Shown one piece after another: positions 43,658 through 54,360 of a DNA stretch of 64,000 nucleotides. The translations under genes were made by a program, and so were the position numbers. Position 1 is the first letter of the stretch, and the number at the start of each line of letters is the position of its first letter. Location: positions 71,151,585 to 71,215,584 of the forward strand of contig CM034537.1 in NCBI GenBank assembly GCA_020002185.1, in the 5' to 3' direction. Source of the DNA: Paraescarpia echinospica. Taxonomy: Eukaryota > Annelida > Polychaeta > Sabellida > Siboglinidae. The notes below the pieces were generated by a model. That model searched no databases, was not told the origin of the DNA, and worked only from the letters and a program-made list of their open reading frames with translations.

Positions 43658-43669
43658 CTCTTTTTATAC
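43658..43669 (-). promoter_or_regulatory. TATA box for gene A/B
   Basis: Minus-strand AGTATAAAAAGAGG, about 35-40 bp 5' of the ATG at 43626 and inside the last codons of the ATPase gene. A similar TATAAAGAGG at 44380-44389 sits about 42 bp 5' of the ATPase ATG. Confidence 0.55.
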
Positions 43670-44340
43670 TCTCGTCGGCACGTAAACGTACTGAACGCTA
43701 TCGTCGGGAAAAATGGCCGTACGCAGGCGCATAGATTCCGATGTTTCCTGTTTCAGGTCCACCAGGAGGTAACCGTAGGCTGCTGACGTGGCGTCTTTGA
43801 AGGCCTCCATCATGTAGTTGGTTCTACCCGGATACACCTGTTTCGCCAGGTGACCTACTTGCCCCGCATCCCGGGGGCTCTTGAAGAGGTCCATGTACTG
43901 CGCGTTTAGGCTGATTGTGCGATTTTCTTTCCCTTTCGGAAAGAGATTCTGTACGACGGACGCGTTGCAGTAGTGACTTTTTTAGTGAACAAAGTCGTGA
44001 CCCGACTATCGGTTTCCTCCATAAGGTCATCGAGTACTAGAAGCGTCCTCGTTTTGGCGTCTAAAAGCTTCGGATCCGGCAAACCGTCTACGAATTCTAC
44101 AGCGGCTGTCATAGAGTCGTACGCGGTTTGCCACTGGCCGTAACACCACATAATTTTCTCCGGTGGCGGCTCGATCATAGAGGAGGCGAACTTTAGCAGA
44201 TGAGCGACGAAAGTAGTCTTACCGCACGCCGTAGGGCCGGCCACTATACACGTAAAAGGATGCTTCCACGACGCGTCCATATCGACGACTGGTGCGCGGA
44301 AAACGAACGATGACTTTTTATTCGTTTCTTCTATATTCAT
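43664..44340 (-). pseudogene. FtsK/HerA-type (A32-like) genome-packaging ATPase, frameshifted
   Basis: ATG 44340 (MNIEETNKKSSFVFRAPVVD). Walker A is FTCIVAGPTACGKTTFVAHL and Walker B is RTLLVLDDLMEE, with an IMWCYGQWQ block between. The frame breaks near 43.98 kb at an A-rich run (FTKK) and changes again before 43.90 kb. The conserved C-terminal part (43894-43664) then reads MDLFKSPRDAGQVGHLAKQV, with YPGR and a PYGYL-like AAYGYLLVDL segment, ending YVYVPTRV. This ATPase family pumps DNA into double-jelly-roll capsids. Its start overlaps the end of the NADAR-like frame by 23 bp. Confidence 0.9.
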
Positions 44341-44707
44341 GACGCACCTCCATCAACAATTTGCCGAGCGTGTTCTGACCCTCTTTATACCCGTGGGCGC
44401 AACCCCAAAAGGCTTCTTTTGACGGCACCCACTCCACCAATTCAGCGTCCCCGGTAGCCAATAGGGCGTCTTTCAACTTTTTCGACGCTCCGAACTTACT
44501 CATCAACAGGCTCTTCATACACTCGACTCTAACGGCGTCCCATTCGGCGCCCGTTCTCGTTTTTCTGATTACGTAACTTCGTCGCTTCGCTATATACGCC
44601 GACCACGCCGCTTTGATGTACTCCGCGGTTTCTTCGTCTTCGTTAAACATCGCTTTTCTAAACTGGTAAGCGTGCTCAACTAGGTCATAAAAAGTGATGT
44701 CTATCAA
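44318..44707 (-). pseudogene. NADAR-domain-like protein, 5'-truncated
   Basis: An open stretch of 129 codons with no ATG at its start; TGA precedes it in frame at 44708-44710. It reads VEHAYQFRKAMF, then a Lys/Arg-rich helix, ECMKSLLMSKF, LKDALLATGDAELVEWVP, and ends FWGCAHGYKEGQNTLGKLLMEVRHE. This order (EHAYQ.RKA ... M..L..KF ... LL.TGD..LVE ... WG.G...GQN.LG.LLMEVR) is that of the NADAR (YbiA/DUF1768) superfamily, N-glycosidases linked to NAD/ADP-ribose and riboflavin intermediates. The family's N-terminal 30-40 residues are missing and the element ends here, so the loss marks the truncated right border. It overlaps the ATPase start, so it belongs to the element. Identity good by motif; activity unknown. 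Confidence 0.72.
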
Positions 44708-44990
44708 TCAAACTTTTTTATAAGTAACCTGTCAGTGTGGTATGCTCATTTTTGACTCCTGACTCCTCCTATGCCGACAAATCCTGTGATGTTCCCTTTG
44801 ATTTTTGCCGGCTTTCCTTTGATCTCAGGTCATGACCCGTACTGTGAACAACCTAATAACCACTCCGTAACATTCATTATGCCCTTCAACCTGTAGTATA
44901 CGCAAGGAAAAATGGAAAATCCCACGTATGGGGCTAATATATAACATGTAGCCTCCTCAACGTAACGCCACCCTACAATGCCTCAGGGTG
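44708..44990. other. Right flank of the Polinton-like element, nothing recognised
   Basis: Base composition drops from GC-rich to AT-rich at about 44.71 kb. A CTCCTGACTCCT short repeat is at 44756-44768. No inverted copy of the left repeats is seen. Confidence 0.5.
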
Positions 44991-45316
44991 GAATAAAAAG
45001 TAAAGTAAAACGGTAAGTTCTTATATAGCGCAGTATCCAGTCCTTTGGACTGCTCAAATAGCCATAACACTTTACTCTCTGGCAGACCTGTTCCCTGAGA
45101 AGGATTAAGCGAATCTGCAATTAATACGCGAATACTATTCGTACACAAATATACGGATATTTTTATATTCATGTACTCATGCATACAGCTAAATGAACTG
45201 GAGCGACATTGATTGTACGAACTTGCCCAGGGTTCGACACGGCAGCAGGGAATTCGAACCCGGGATCTCTCGGTTGAGAGTCCGATGCTCTAGCTACTGC
45301 GTCACTGCGCTCAACT
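44990..45316 (-). mobile_element. tRNA-derived SINE with LINE-like tail
   Basis: Minus strand begins GAGCGCAGTGACGCAGTAGC with an A box (TAGCTAGAGCATCGG) and a B box (GGTTCGAATTCC) at tRNA spacing, then a body of about 170 bp. The 3' part TTTGAGCAGTCCAAAGGACT...GATACTGCGCTATATAAGAA ends in a (TTTAC)-type tail. The end resembles the 3' ends of the LINE fragments at 663-955 and 37863-38470, the usual sign of LINE-driven mobilisation. A true tRNA gene is excluded by the missing acceptor stem. Confidence 0.85.
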
Positions 45317-45334
45317 GTTTACTGATTTATACTA

Positions 45335-45425
45335 TATATATATGAATAAATAAATGAATAAACAAACAAACAAATGACAAAAAAAAAAAAAATTAAAGAA
45401 AGAAAGAAAGAAAAAAGAAAGAAAG
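45335..45425. repeat. A-rich low-complexity run (AATA, CAAA, GAAA units)
   Basis: Microsatellite-like (AAT)/(AAC) units, an A13 homopolymer and (GAAA)n. Confidence 0.9.
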
Positions 45426-45711
45426 ACATGAATGGGATGATATTTTATCAGTTTGTGAAATATTGGCCTTCAATGCAGGAAGTAAGCCCCTACGGCGCTG
45501 CCGCATCACCTGAAGTTCAACCTTGTTCATAACAATATAAATACATCACAACTAACAACAATGCAACAAAACAGTTTATTTTAATGGATTTACGTTCAGA
45601 TTTCATTTAACATGACATTATATATGTATATTTCCATTCAAGAAACTTCATTATTCTTTTGGAAAGTATACATTGTATGAAACGGTAAACCTACGCTCCG
45701 TCGCTTGTCAA
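45426..45711. other. Short spacer, nothing recognised
   Basis: AT-rich; no ORF or repeat seen. Confidence 0.4.
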
Positions 45712-47640
45712 ATCAAATTATATTTATTGTAACTTATTACAATACAATACACACAATACAAATCAAATTAAGACAAATCATATATAATATTATAATGAGC
45801 ACAACAAGGGAAAAACATTAAATAATGTTATACTCCCTTTGGTATATTTCAATGTAAATATCATTATATTGAAAACAAAAACAGCGTGCAGTTGTAGAAT
45901 ATATAATCGTGATTGAAAATTATGTTATATATTAACATCACTGTGTAAAATAAATTGCTTAAGTATGGATTTGTAACTAATTATTGAGCAAGTCGTAAAT
46001 GTAAGTCTTGTGCTGAAATGATTCCAAATAATAGCACCCTTATTTCTTATAGCACGAAGTCTTATTTCTAAAGTAGCCTTGGGTATATCAATTTGTGCAG
46101 ATTGTCTTGTGTTATAACTATGGACATCTTGATTAAGTGTAAAAATATTTTCAAAGATTGTTGGTAAAAGACCCATCTTGTATTTATACATAAATATTTG
46201 TATTGAATATACATACAATTGTCTGAAAGTTAATAGATTTAGTAATTTAAAGATAGGTTTTGTATGAGCTAATCTATTAGCTGAGACAAGCATTCTCACT
46301 ACTTTCTTTTGAATCTTAATAATACTTGAACAATATGAGTCAAATGCACCTCCCCATGAGTCAAATGCACCTCAATACAATATGTCAAATGAGGGAATAA
46401 AAATGAGTAATACAAGGTGACCAAACATGATCTAGTTAATAATCTTCTGGCTTTGTTGAGAATGCCAACACCTTTAGACATTTTACATTTAACTTTGTTA
46501 ATGTGTTCAGCCCAGTTGAGTTTGCTATCAATAGTCACACCAAGAAATGTCGTAGAAGATACTAGTTTAATAGCATTATTATTAATTTTAAGTGTTGTTG
46601 ATTTTGTATGTTTTCTGTTAGGTGTTTTAAATATCATGTATTGGGTCTTATTAATGTTTAAAGATAGTTTGTTGGCATTTAGCCAAATTAAAAAAAAATT
46701 AAATTCAACATTCATTTTGTTAGTTATATCATCCAGATGATCACCATTTATAAACAGACTAGTGTCATCAGCAAATAATATGGAGAAAAAAAATATCTGA
46801 GACACTAGCAATAACATTGATATATAATAGAAAAAGCAATGGCCCCAGGATGGAACCTTGCGGTACACCACAAGTAATAGTTATGCAGTATTATCTTTAT
46901 GAATCTCTATGAATTGACATTCTATGAATTCATTTAATTTAGTAATGTCTAATCTAGTGTGGTATGCAATATTATCTTTAACATACAATGCGACACCACC
47001 ACCTGTTTTAGTATGCCTATAAATATGTTCTGCTTTGTATCCTGGTAATGCACAACAGTTGACATTGTAGTCTTGACACCACGTTTCACTAACACCAATA
47101 ACAGAAAACTTATGATCTAGCACCTGGAGATATTGGTCTAATTCATGTAGATGCTTGCCAATACTTCGAATATTAGTGTGCAGTAAGGAAAACATGTTGT
47201 TCATTGATGACAATTGAGAACATTTCTTAATAAAAGTGTCTTCAACAAAATAGTCACAGTTATTTAGTACAGTTGCATACACATTATTAAAATATTGTAG
47301 ATCTGGATCATTATTATACATAGGCAAATTATGACTATTATTATTTAAATCAAAAGGATTAAGTAACTTATTTTGTAAATCACAAAACGATATACTAGTA
47401 AGATCAAACCAGTCATTAGCGATGGCATTGAGAAAATCATAGTCATTTTTAAAGTGATTAAATGGCAGAATAGAAGACATGCATTTAGTGCAATGCCAGT
47501 TATTAACCAGCTTCACATCATTAGTTTGCAAATAAGGTACACAATTAGCATGGTAAACACAAGAACATATAATACAATTTAAGGAAGTATTCTTGTTAGC
47601 ATACTTCTTACAGATATAACAATGTATAGGCATCATTTAA
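45712..47640 (-). mobile_element. PHD-finger LINE with large internal deletion
   Basis: The minus-strand ORF at 47636-46881 begins MMPIHCYICKKYANK and shows a C-x2-C...C-x2-C...H-x2-C...C-x2-C PHD-type finger, a polar linker, then the start of an apurinic endonuclease (LHTNIRSIGKHLHELDQYLQ, VIGVSETWC, GGGVALYVKD). It then passes, with a frame change at 46.87 kb, directly into late RT: GVPQGS-type motif in another frame, ILFADDTSLFINGD (catalytic DD), LSLNINKTQYMIF and the thumb. The C-terminus is at 46299-45925 and the 3' tail runs to about 45712. The second half of the endonuclease and the first RT motifs are absent. An 18-bp tandem duplication (ATGAGTCAAATGCACCTC) lies at 46336-46373. Confidence 0.85.
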
Positions 47641-48779
47641 CTGTGCTTGAAGAAACATAAACATAGAATCTATGTAAACACTGTGAAAAGAAACAAATTG
47701 TGCAATAACAAAAACATAGCAGTATAACATAACATGTCCCAGCACAAAGCCAAAATAACTGTTGAACTGATGTGTATATGTAACTGCATAGTTTACAATT
47801 TGGGGGCAAAACATAAAAATAAATTTTGATCATATGAAGTATTTCAGGGCAAAAAGCGATATATCGATAGACCCTATATGTAGGGCCTATCCATGTTGTT
47901 GGTGTTGAGACAACCAACAAGATTCTTGAGATTAGTATTTTATCCTCAGAGTTTAAATGGAGATTTGTACATAATGTTGGAATATCTTATGAATTGAAAA
48001 TGAAAGAGAGAGAGAAAACAAAACATGAAAATTGATATTTATTGAATCTTTGTTAACTGGGATAACAAACCCTATTACTTGAATTCATATTATATTACAT
48101 CCTACTGTATATTTTCATTTCCATAAAAAACAGAACTCAATAAGTTAATCATTCCACATTACACGCCGTGCAACTGACCTGGTGCATCGAAAGGGCCGGT
48201 TCTTGCGGGTTTACCTCTACTATGACGTAACAATACCACGGGAATCTCAACACAAACGGATTTAAAATGTGATTTATTCAATAAATGTATTTTCTGTATG
48301 TTTTAATGTTGCCAATTAAATGTTGCTTACAATGTTATACGTTTATACTACTTTGTGCACACATGGAAATGGATTTTAGCTAGTGCCTTGTTTTTAGTTC
48401 CTTTAATGTAAAATATGACTTGCTCGCTTTCCACTACTCATTCCTGTACGGGTGAAATTTTAGAAATGGCATTTACCGTTTTTTGCCCTGAAACCCTCGA
48501 TAATGGCATTTCAAAAATAGTTGTTTGCTTAAACAACTGAATGCATGTACATGCCATATTCCACTATGTTTTGCCGTACATATTGTATTGTGTAGAAATA
48601 TGGGGTAACATGCACGTATCCTACAAATTTGCATTAATTGTATATTTATGTTGCAAAATAGAATGATACGGCTTATGCACAACGCACAGCGATGTGAACA
48701 CACAACACCGCACAACACAACTCTTCAACAAAGCACGCATCTTAAAGTTTACCAATTTGGTACAATTTTGAATATTAAT
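47641..48779. other. Probable LINE 5' UTR then gene-free stretch
   Basis: Up to about 47.92 kb the sequence may be the 5' UTR of the preceding LINE (short ORFs only). The rest, including a 48473-48718 minus ORF, shows no domain. Confidence 0.4.
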
Positions 48780-49050
48780 ATTAATGTATCAAGCTCATAA
48801 AATGAATTGCCTTCGAACATTCAAAGGTTATTTGTTATGAATGTTAACAAGCACTGTACACGAACACAAAATCAATTTGTACGTATCCGTGCGTCAACCA
48901 ATAGAAGGCACATGTCACTAATTGTCTATGGAACCAAACTGTGGAATCAATTGCATTTTAGCTTTATAGCAATATTCGTTCACTGCACCGTTTAAAGCAC
49001 GTTACAGAAAACAGTTACTTGAAAATAATTGTATGCAAACTTAATGTAGC
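48780..49050 (+). mobile_element. LINE 3' fragment (RT C-terminus)
   Basis: The plus strand reads LPSNIQRLFVMNVNKHCTRT, then RRHMSLIVYGTKLWNQL, the closing pattern of the same broad LINE group as 45.7-47.6 kb, with stop codons. A (CACG)n run follows at 49114-49152. Confidence 0.65.
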
Positions 49051-49635
49051 GATGTACAGTATAATAATAATCTACCAAAGTAGATAGCCACATGCATATC
49101 GTTTATGATAGCCACACGCACGCACGCACGCAAGAACGCACGCACACACACATCACTTGTGAAACTAAAAGAATGTGATAAGCTGCTCCAACATATCAAC
49201 AAAGGAGTAACATGGCTTCAACATTATTTTTACTTTTTTCAAAAGTAATTTTATTTAAATATTTCTCAAATTTTTCATCAAATTGCTTTGTATATTTAAC
49301 TAAGTTGTATACATTTGTATATTTCATTTGTATATTTAATTGTGCATTCATCGTGTTCGAATTGTTTGAAAAAACTATTTGACTTGGCTTGACTTGAATG
49401 TTGTGCAACATATGTCCTGGTGATCATGCTTGCCTTTTTTGCAAGTTTCTTAATATCAGTTAAAGTTAGCCAGGCTTAACCATTGTCTAAAAAACTTTCT
49501 TTTCAACAACCGTCGCGCCCACCTGGAATGCTTGATGCTTGGTGCTGCTACCTCACGTAATCTAGACCGAAATTAATCTAGATCCTCTCTGCACCATCCA
49601 TTAGGTGGCGCCACAGTTATTAGCCCATTTCTCTG

Positions 49636-49778
49636 CGAAGATTTAACAAGATTTAACAAGATTGCCACCCAGAGAATTAACTCTAGGTGGCAGGTGGACA
49701 AGGAAGCCCTTTGGCTTATCGAGAGTCCGACCCTTTTATCTATGTGTATCCCGCCCGTCTGAGGTATGTGTCGAAGCA
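49636..49778 (-). mobile_element. Solo 3' end of the CR1-like LINE family
   Basis: About 140 bases are nearly identical to the 3' end of the LINE at 22585-25180, including the (AACAAGATTT)n tail and the AGAATTAACTCTAGGTGGCA segment. It lies about 160 bp before the SLC3 start codon. Confidence 0.88.
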
Positions 49779-49935
49779 TGATCGCGGCGTGATAGTGGGC
49801 TATTTTTGTGGCAATCCATAACGAGACTGCAGTGTAAGGGAGTTGACCTTCAGCAAGTGTGTTTGTGTTGCGTCAGAATTATTCGTTTGTACACCAATAC
49901 TGGCAGTGTGTGGGTGCGAAACTGCGAAGTCAAAC

Positions 49936-50350
49936 ATGAGTCTCGATAAAGGCGACAACATGGCGTCAAATACGTCAAAACCTGACGCAATGGAAGACGT
50001 TGACGCCGAGAAAACGTGTTTCATAAACGGATCGGAAGAGATGTATCCCAGCGTTAAAATTGACTGTTCGAAGGATTCGAGTATCAATAAGGCCCAGTTT
50101 ACCGGGCTAACCAAACAAGAATTGATGGCGTTTGCTGACGATCCATTCTGGATGAAAATTCGCCGCTCACTTTTGCTGGTTTTCTGGGTGATTTGGTTCG
50201 CCATGCTCACTGCCGCTGTCCTTATTATTGTCTTAACACCGGGATGTCCTGAAGAACCTGAAATGACGTGGGTGCAGAAAGCAAACGTCTACCGGATCTT
50301 ACCACGCTCCTTCCTCGATACAGATAACAACGGCATTGGCGACATTAACG
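49936..50350 (+). CDS. SLC3-family amino-acid transporter heavy chain, first coding exon
   Basis: ATG 49936 (MSLDKGDNMASNTSKPDAME) to donor GACATTAACG|GTAAGA at 50350: 138 codons plus one base. It has a polar cytosolic N-terminus, the FTGLTKQELMAFADDPFW juxtamembrane block, one membrane helix (SLLLVFWVIWFAMLTAAVLIIVL), then PGCPEEPEMTWVQKANVYRI and LPRSFLDTDNNGIGDING, the opening of the alpha-amylase-like ectodomain of 4F2hc (SLC3A2) and rBAT (SLC3A1). These type II glycoproteins bring LAT-type light chains to the plasma membrane. The Cys just after the helix (PGC) is where the family forms its disulfide to the light chain. An upstream in-frame extension to 49843 is less likely. Remaining exons are not found before the gap at 56256, where two LINEs occupy the presumed intron. 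Confidence 0.88.
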
Positions 50351-50644
50351 GTAAGATGTTAGCCTTAGTAACGTTAACCATTACCCCATACATATGTAAA
50401 TGAGTGATTGGGGCGCGTTTGGTGGATTTACGCTGTCTTCTGAATGCGCTGCGCAATCTAGGGATGGCTTGTTGGCGCACCGATCTGTAGATCGCGCAGT
50501 GCAGTGTGCTCATATCAGATTAATAGAGTAACTTGCCTGGATCTTCGGGTTTTAAAGTAAGGCTACAGCCTTGTGTACACCCGCCTTAGTTTATGCATCG
50601 TATTTTGATATTGAGAACGTGGCTTGTCTTGTTATTTTGTGCTT

Positions 50645-53600
50645 TTATTACAATTTAAACCTGTCCATCTTCAATTCTTTGTCGAGTTTTGTTTTGAAGG
50701 AGAGGATGTTTTCAGCGTTCACTGTTTGCTGAGAAAGGTTGTTCCAGTCTAGGAAGATGCGTTGTGAAAAGGAGTGTTTCCTAATATCAAGTCTGCTTGG
50801 TGTCTTATACAATTTTTTGTTGTGGCCTCGTGTGCGGTTTGTTGTGATCATGAAGAAGTCCTCTTGATTGATGTCGTCAATGCCATTGGTAATTCTGTAG
50901 ACTTGGATCAGGTCTCCTCTTCTTCTTCGGTATGCCAGACTTGGTAAGTTAAGATGTTTCAGCCTGTCTTCATAGTTTAAGTTTCTTATTTCTGGGACCA
51001 GCTTGGTTGCTCTCCGTTGTGCTCTTTCAAGGGTGTTGATGTCTACGGCGTAGTGCGGGTTCCAGATGGAGTCAGCATAGTCGAGATGGCAGTCCCTAGA
51101 ACAGCGCAGATGTCTTGCGAGGCTTAACATGATGTACAAAATTCAAAACGGCCTAGTCGACATCCATGCCAGCCTTTACACAAAGCCAGCCCGTACCCAC
51201 TGCGCCACAGAACTCTTAGCTGAGGGGCGCAGAGGACATCCGTTCCAATTAATGGTTCAACGTTCCCGAACACAGGCTTTCCAACATTCTTTTTTATAGC
51301 CACAATAGTACCCTGGAATAACCTAACCGCCCAATCAGTTCAATCTCCCTCCCTAGATGCTTTCAAGCAGTGCCTTGCCAACACTGGCACAAACAATGTC
51401 TAACTAAGAGTGACCTCTGTTGTTTTAACTTGCACTCGCACATGATTTTATAAACAGTTACAACCAGCACTGCACATATGCACACCCGGCGCACCCAACA
51501 AACACCATACCATCCACGAAGTCGTCAGTAATGACGGTAGTGGATTACCGGAAGAAGAAGAAGAAGATGTGGTCTCACTAGCGCTGTATATAATAATCGG
51601 AAGCTGCTACTGTCCAGATGTTTAAACGTGTGTTTGATGAGGCCTGTCATCTGGTTTGCCTTCTTTGCAATGGTGCCAATATGCTGTCGGAATTTTAGGG
51701 ATCTGTCGAACGTTACACCGAGATCTTTTTCTGTTTCTGATGTGCTGTTGATTTCTGACACTTCCCCATCATTACTTGTCATCGTGTATGTGGTGTTAAG
51801 TTTCGGCTTGCCAAAAGTCAGATGTTTGCATTTCGATGGATTGAAATGTAACTGCCATTTCTCTGACCACGATGTTAGTTTGTTAATGTCTTCTTGTAAT
51901 AGCTTTTTGTCCATTTCACACCTCGATATATTTTTGTATCATCGGCGAAGATCTTGAGTCCACTGTTTATACCGTCTGGTAGATCGTTGATGAACAGGAT
52001 AAATAGAATGGGGCCAAGGACACTTCCCTGAGGTATGCCACTTGTGACCTCTGCCCAATCTGATAGCTTCCCATTTAACATTACCCTTTGTCTTCGTCCC
52101 GTTATGAAAGCTGCGATCCACGCTGCCACCACTCCTTGGATGCCATACGCAGTTAGTTTTTTTGCAAGTCTTTTGTGTGGCACTGTATCGAAGGCTTTCG
52201 CAAAGTCAAGATATATTGTGTCTACACATCCGCCCGAGTCAATGGTGGTAGTCCAATTCTCCATGACTTCTAGGAGTTGGGTGGTGCATGACCTGCCTGG
52301 TCTAAATCCATGCTGATCTTTGTGGAACATGTTGTTCGTAGTCATATGAGTCAGGAGATGGTCTCGAATAATGCTTTCCATAATCTTACATGCTATGCAT
52401 GTCAAACTGATTGGCCGGTAGTTGGAAGCATGTCTTTTTGAGTTCTTCTTGTGTAGCGCTGTTATGTGTGCTGTCTTCCATTGAGCTGGGAGCACTCCAT
52501 CCTTCAATGACCTGTTGAAGATCAAAAGGAGAGGCTCCACCAGTTAATTTCTCAGTTCATGTAGAACGTACGGGTGACATCTGTCTGGACCAGGTGACTT
52601 GTTTGTTTTTAAGTTGGTTAATTTAGCCAGGACTTCTTCTGCTGTGATTTCAATGCTGATCAGCAGGTTTCCATTATGTCTGTCTTCGAGTGTCGGAATT
52701 TCTGTCAGATCTTCGTGTGAGAATGCACTTGTGAAAAATTTGTTTAGTGTGTCTGCTTTCTCTTGGTCTGTTTTTGCTGTTGTGCCATCATCCAAGTCAA
52801 ATTCACTCATGGCAGATCTAACCTTTCTTCCATCTTGGATATAACGCCAGAACACCTTGGGGTTTTTGCTGACCTCTGTCGCAAGCTTCCGTTCAAAGTC
52901 TTTTCTAGCTTTCCTTACAGCACTGGTCGCAATGTTTCTCACACGTGAGTATTCAACATAGTCTGTGTACTGTTTTGTCTCAGTGTACCTCTTCCAACTG
53001 TTGTACTTCTTTTTCACTTTCCTCATTGCATCGCTGTTCATCCACAAAGGCTTAACTCTCTTTCCTGTCACTGTCTGTTTCTTTGGTATGTGTTTATCAA
53101 CCAGGTCTGAGAGTGTGCTGTTCAGTTCTTGCCACATCTTGTCCACACTTAGGTTATTCAGAGTCTCTTTCCAGTTTGTTTCTCTGAGTTTGCGCTTGAT
53201 GCCAGTGTAATTGCCTTTTTCAAACTGATAACTTGCCTTCTCTTCACTCATTGTATCACAGTAGCAGTGGCATTCTATCTCAATGATTATGTGGTCACTT
53301 TTCCCTAGAGGTGGCTTCTGTTTTATGTTTTGTGCCATATTTTCATCATTGGTGATTATCAGATCAAGAAGTGATGGTTCTTGATTTTGTCGATACCTGG
53401 TGGGGAAATTGACATGTAGGTGTAGAAAGCAGTCACTCAGGGTTTCGAGTAGTTCCGTTTCTAACGTGTAATGTTCTGGTACCGTCCATGTCTCCCAATC
53501 AATGTCTTTCATATTAAAGTCTCCGGTTATTAGGATATGTGTCACACATCGACTGTTGCAGGCTGTTTTGATCAACTGAAGGAGTGTATCGTTGTTTTCA

Positions 53601-54010
53601 GAGTCACTGTTAGGACTACGGTATACTACCCCTATCAGAAGTTTGTCCTTGTTTTTTAGACTGACTGTACACCAGGCAGATTCATTGAAGATGTCATCTG
53701 TGAGAGTCTCTTCTGGAATAGCTCTCAACCACTTTCTCACGTAAATTACAACCCCTCTACCTTCCAGGGTGTTTGGGAAAGCATCATAGCCATCTATGTC
53801 AATCATTTGTTTTGTTAGTGTTATGTCACTGGCTTTTGGGCAGACTTCGGTTACCATGATAATATCTGGCATCTCACTAGCAATTAATGTCTTCAGCTCA
53901 TCCAGTTTGTTAGTTAGTGTGTCAGCATTTGTTGACCAACATTTCAGTGTCTTTTTGCAGTCAATGTGCTGTGCTTCGTCATCAATAACTTGTGCATTTT
54001 GTTACTCTCC
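50645..54010 (-). mobile_element. CR1-like LINE, nearly full ORF2, with nested insertion
   Basis: Minus strand. Endonuclease: DIIMVTEVCPK, RGVVIYVRKWL, IGVVYRSPNSD, ILITGDFNMKDIDW, SLLDLIITNDEN, KSDHIIIEI. Linker, then RT: NKSPGPDRCHPYVLHELRN, a TAA at 52544-52546 in frame, [59 protein letters not shown] (catalytic DD). The frame shifts at about 51.92 kb. The thumb covers 51914-51570, is interrupted by a plus-strand LINE fragment at 51092-51568, and resumes at 51090-50648 to the stop. It is similar in layout to, but a different family from, the LINE at 22.6-25.2 kb. It lies in the presumed first intron of the SLC3 gene. Confidence 0.92.
51092..51568 (+). mobile_element. LINE 3' fragment nested in the CR1-like LINE
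   Basis: The plus strand opens with SLEQRRCLARLNMMYKIQNG, continues through a PARTHC-like segment, then (frameshifted) STIVPWNNLTAQSV, then a 3' UTR ending in CCGGAAGAAGAAGAAGAAG. The host LINE's thumb coding sequence is exactly interrupted on both sides, so this insertion is younger. Confidence 0.88.
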
Positions 54011-54077
54011 TTGTGCTTGTGGTGCTTTGGTAAAAAAATTGTGCATATGTTGAGGGTTTGGAACATCATTTTTTTGA

Positions 54078-54360
54078 TTAAGTATTCCCTTCGTCTTCGG
54101 GGGCTCCTCGAAGACGAAGATCATGTTCGTGGATATAATCGGTAATGAAATCAGTTTTGTTCCTGACGGATCTTGCATTTAGCAGAGCAAGGTTTGTGCA
54201 GTTGCAAGGATTGTATGGTAATGTCAGAGTAATCAAGTTGTCACGTATTTGTGAGGATGTGTGCAGTTCATTTGTTGCGTGCCTGGTGACTGGTCGATGT
54301 CCGATCACAGTCGATATACGTTGTGATCGGACTGCTCTGGGGATATGACATTGTGTCATA
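54078..54360 (-). mobile_element. LINE endonuclease N-terminal fragment
   Basis: The minus-strand ORF contains LALLNARSVRNKTDFITDYI, the standard start of a CR1/jockey endonuclease, then leaves that pattern after HEHDL. It sits just 5' of the LINE ending at 54010 but is a second endonuclease start, so it is a separate fragment or a 5' recombination scar. A stem of CTTCGTCTTCG with its complement around a 9-base loop is at the junction (54089-54119). Confidence 0.6.

Larger units (their letters stand above)
28900..44707. mobile_element. Decayed Polinton/Maverick-type element (endogenous adintovirus-like)
   Basis: One GC- and CpG-rich block carries the diagnostic set: protein-primed DNA polymerase B, DDE integrase with chromodomain, FtsK/HerA-type ATPase, adenain-like protease, double-jelly-roll major capsid protein and penton-like minor capsid protein. 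Three genes read plus (30.6-37.0 kb) and the rest minus (44.7-37.3 kb), converging on a shared poly(A) zone at 37.0-37.2 kb. PolB plus integrase define Polintons; the metazoan clade with this capsid set has been called adintoviruses. Nearly every gene has stops or frameshifts, and a LINE is inserted at 37863-38470. The left limit is set by composition and repeats. The right limit is inside a 5'-truncated gene at 44707, so at least the right terminal repeat is lost. Confidence 0.93.

Noticed and set aside
30657..44707. Stop-codon recoding in the element
   Set aside because: TAA, TAG and TGA all occur as in-frame interruptions alongside frameshifts and a motif A substitution, and the genes also end with these stops, so decay is simpler.
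45230..45316. Possible tRNA gene
   Set aside because: A and B boxes are present but no acceptor stem pairs, and a SINE body and LINE-like tail follow; the same unit is repeated at 59.6 kb only because of the duplication.
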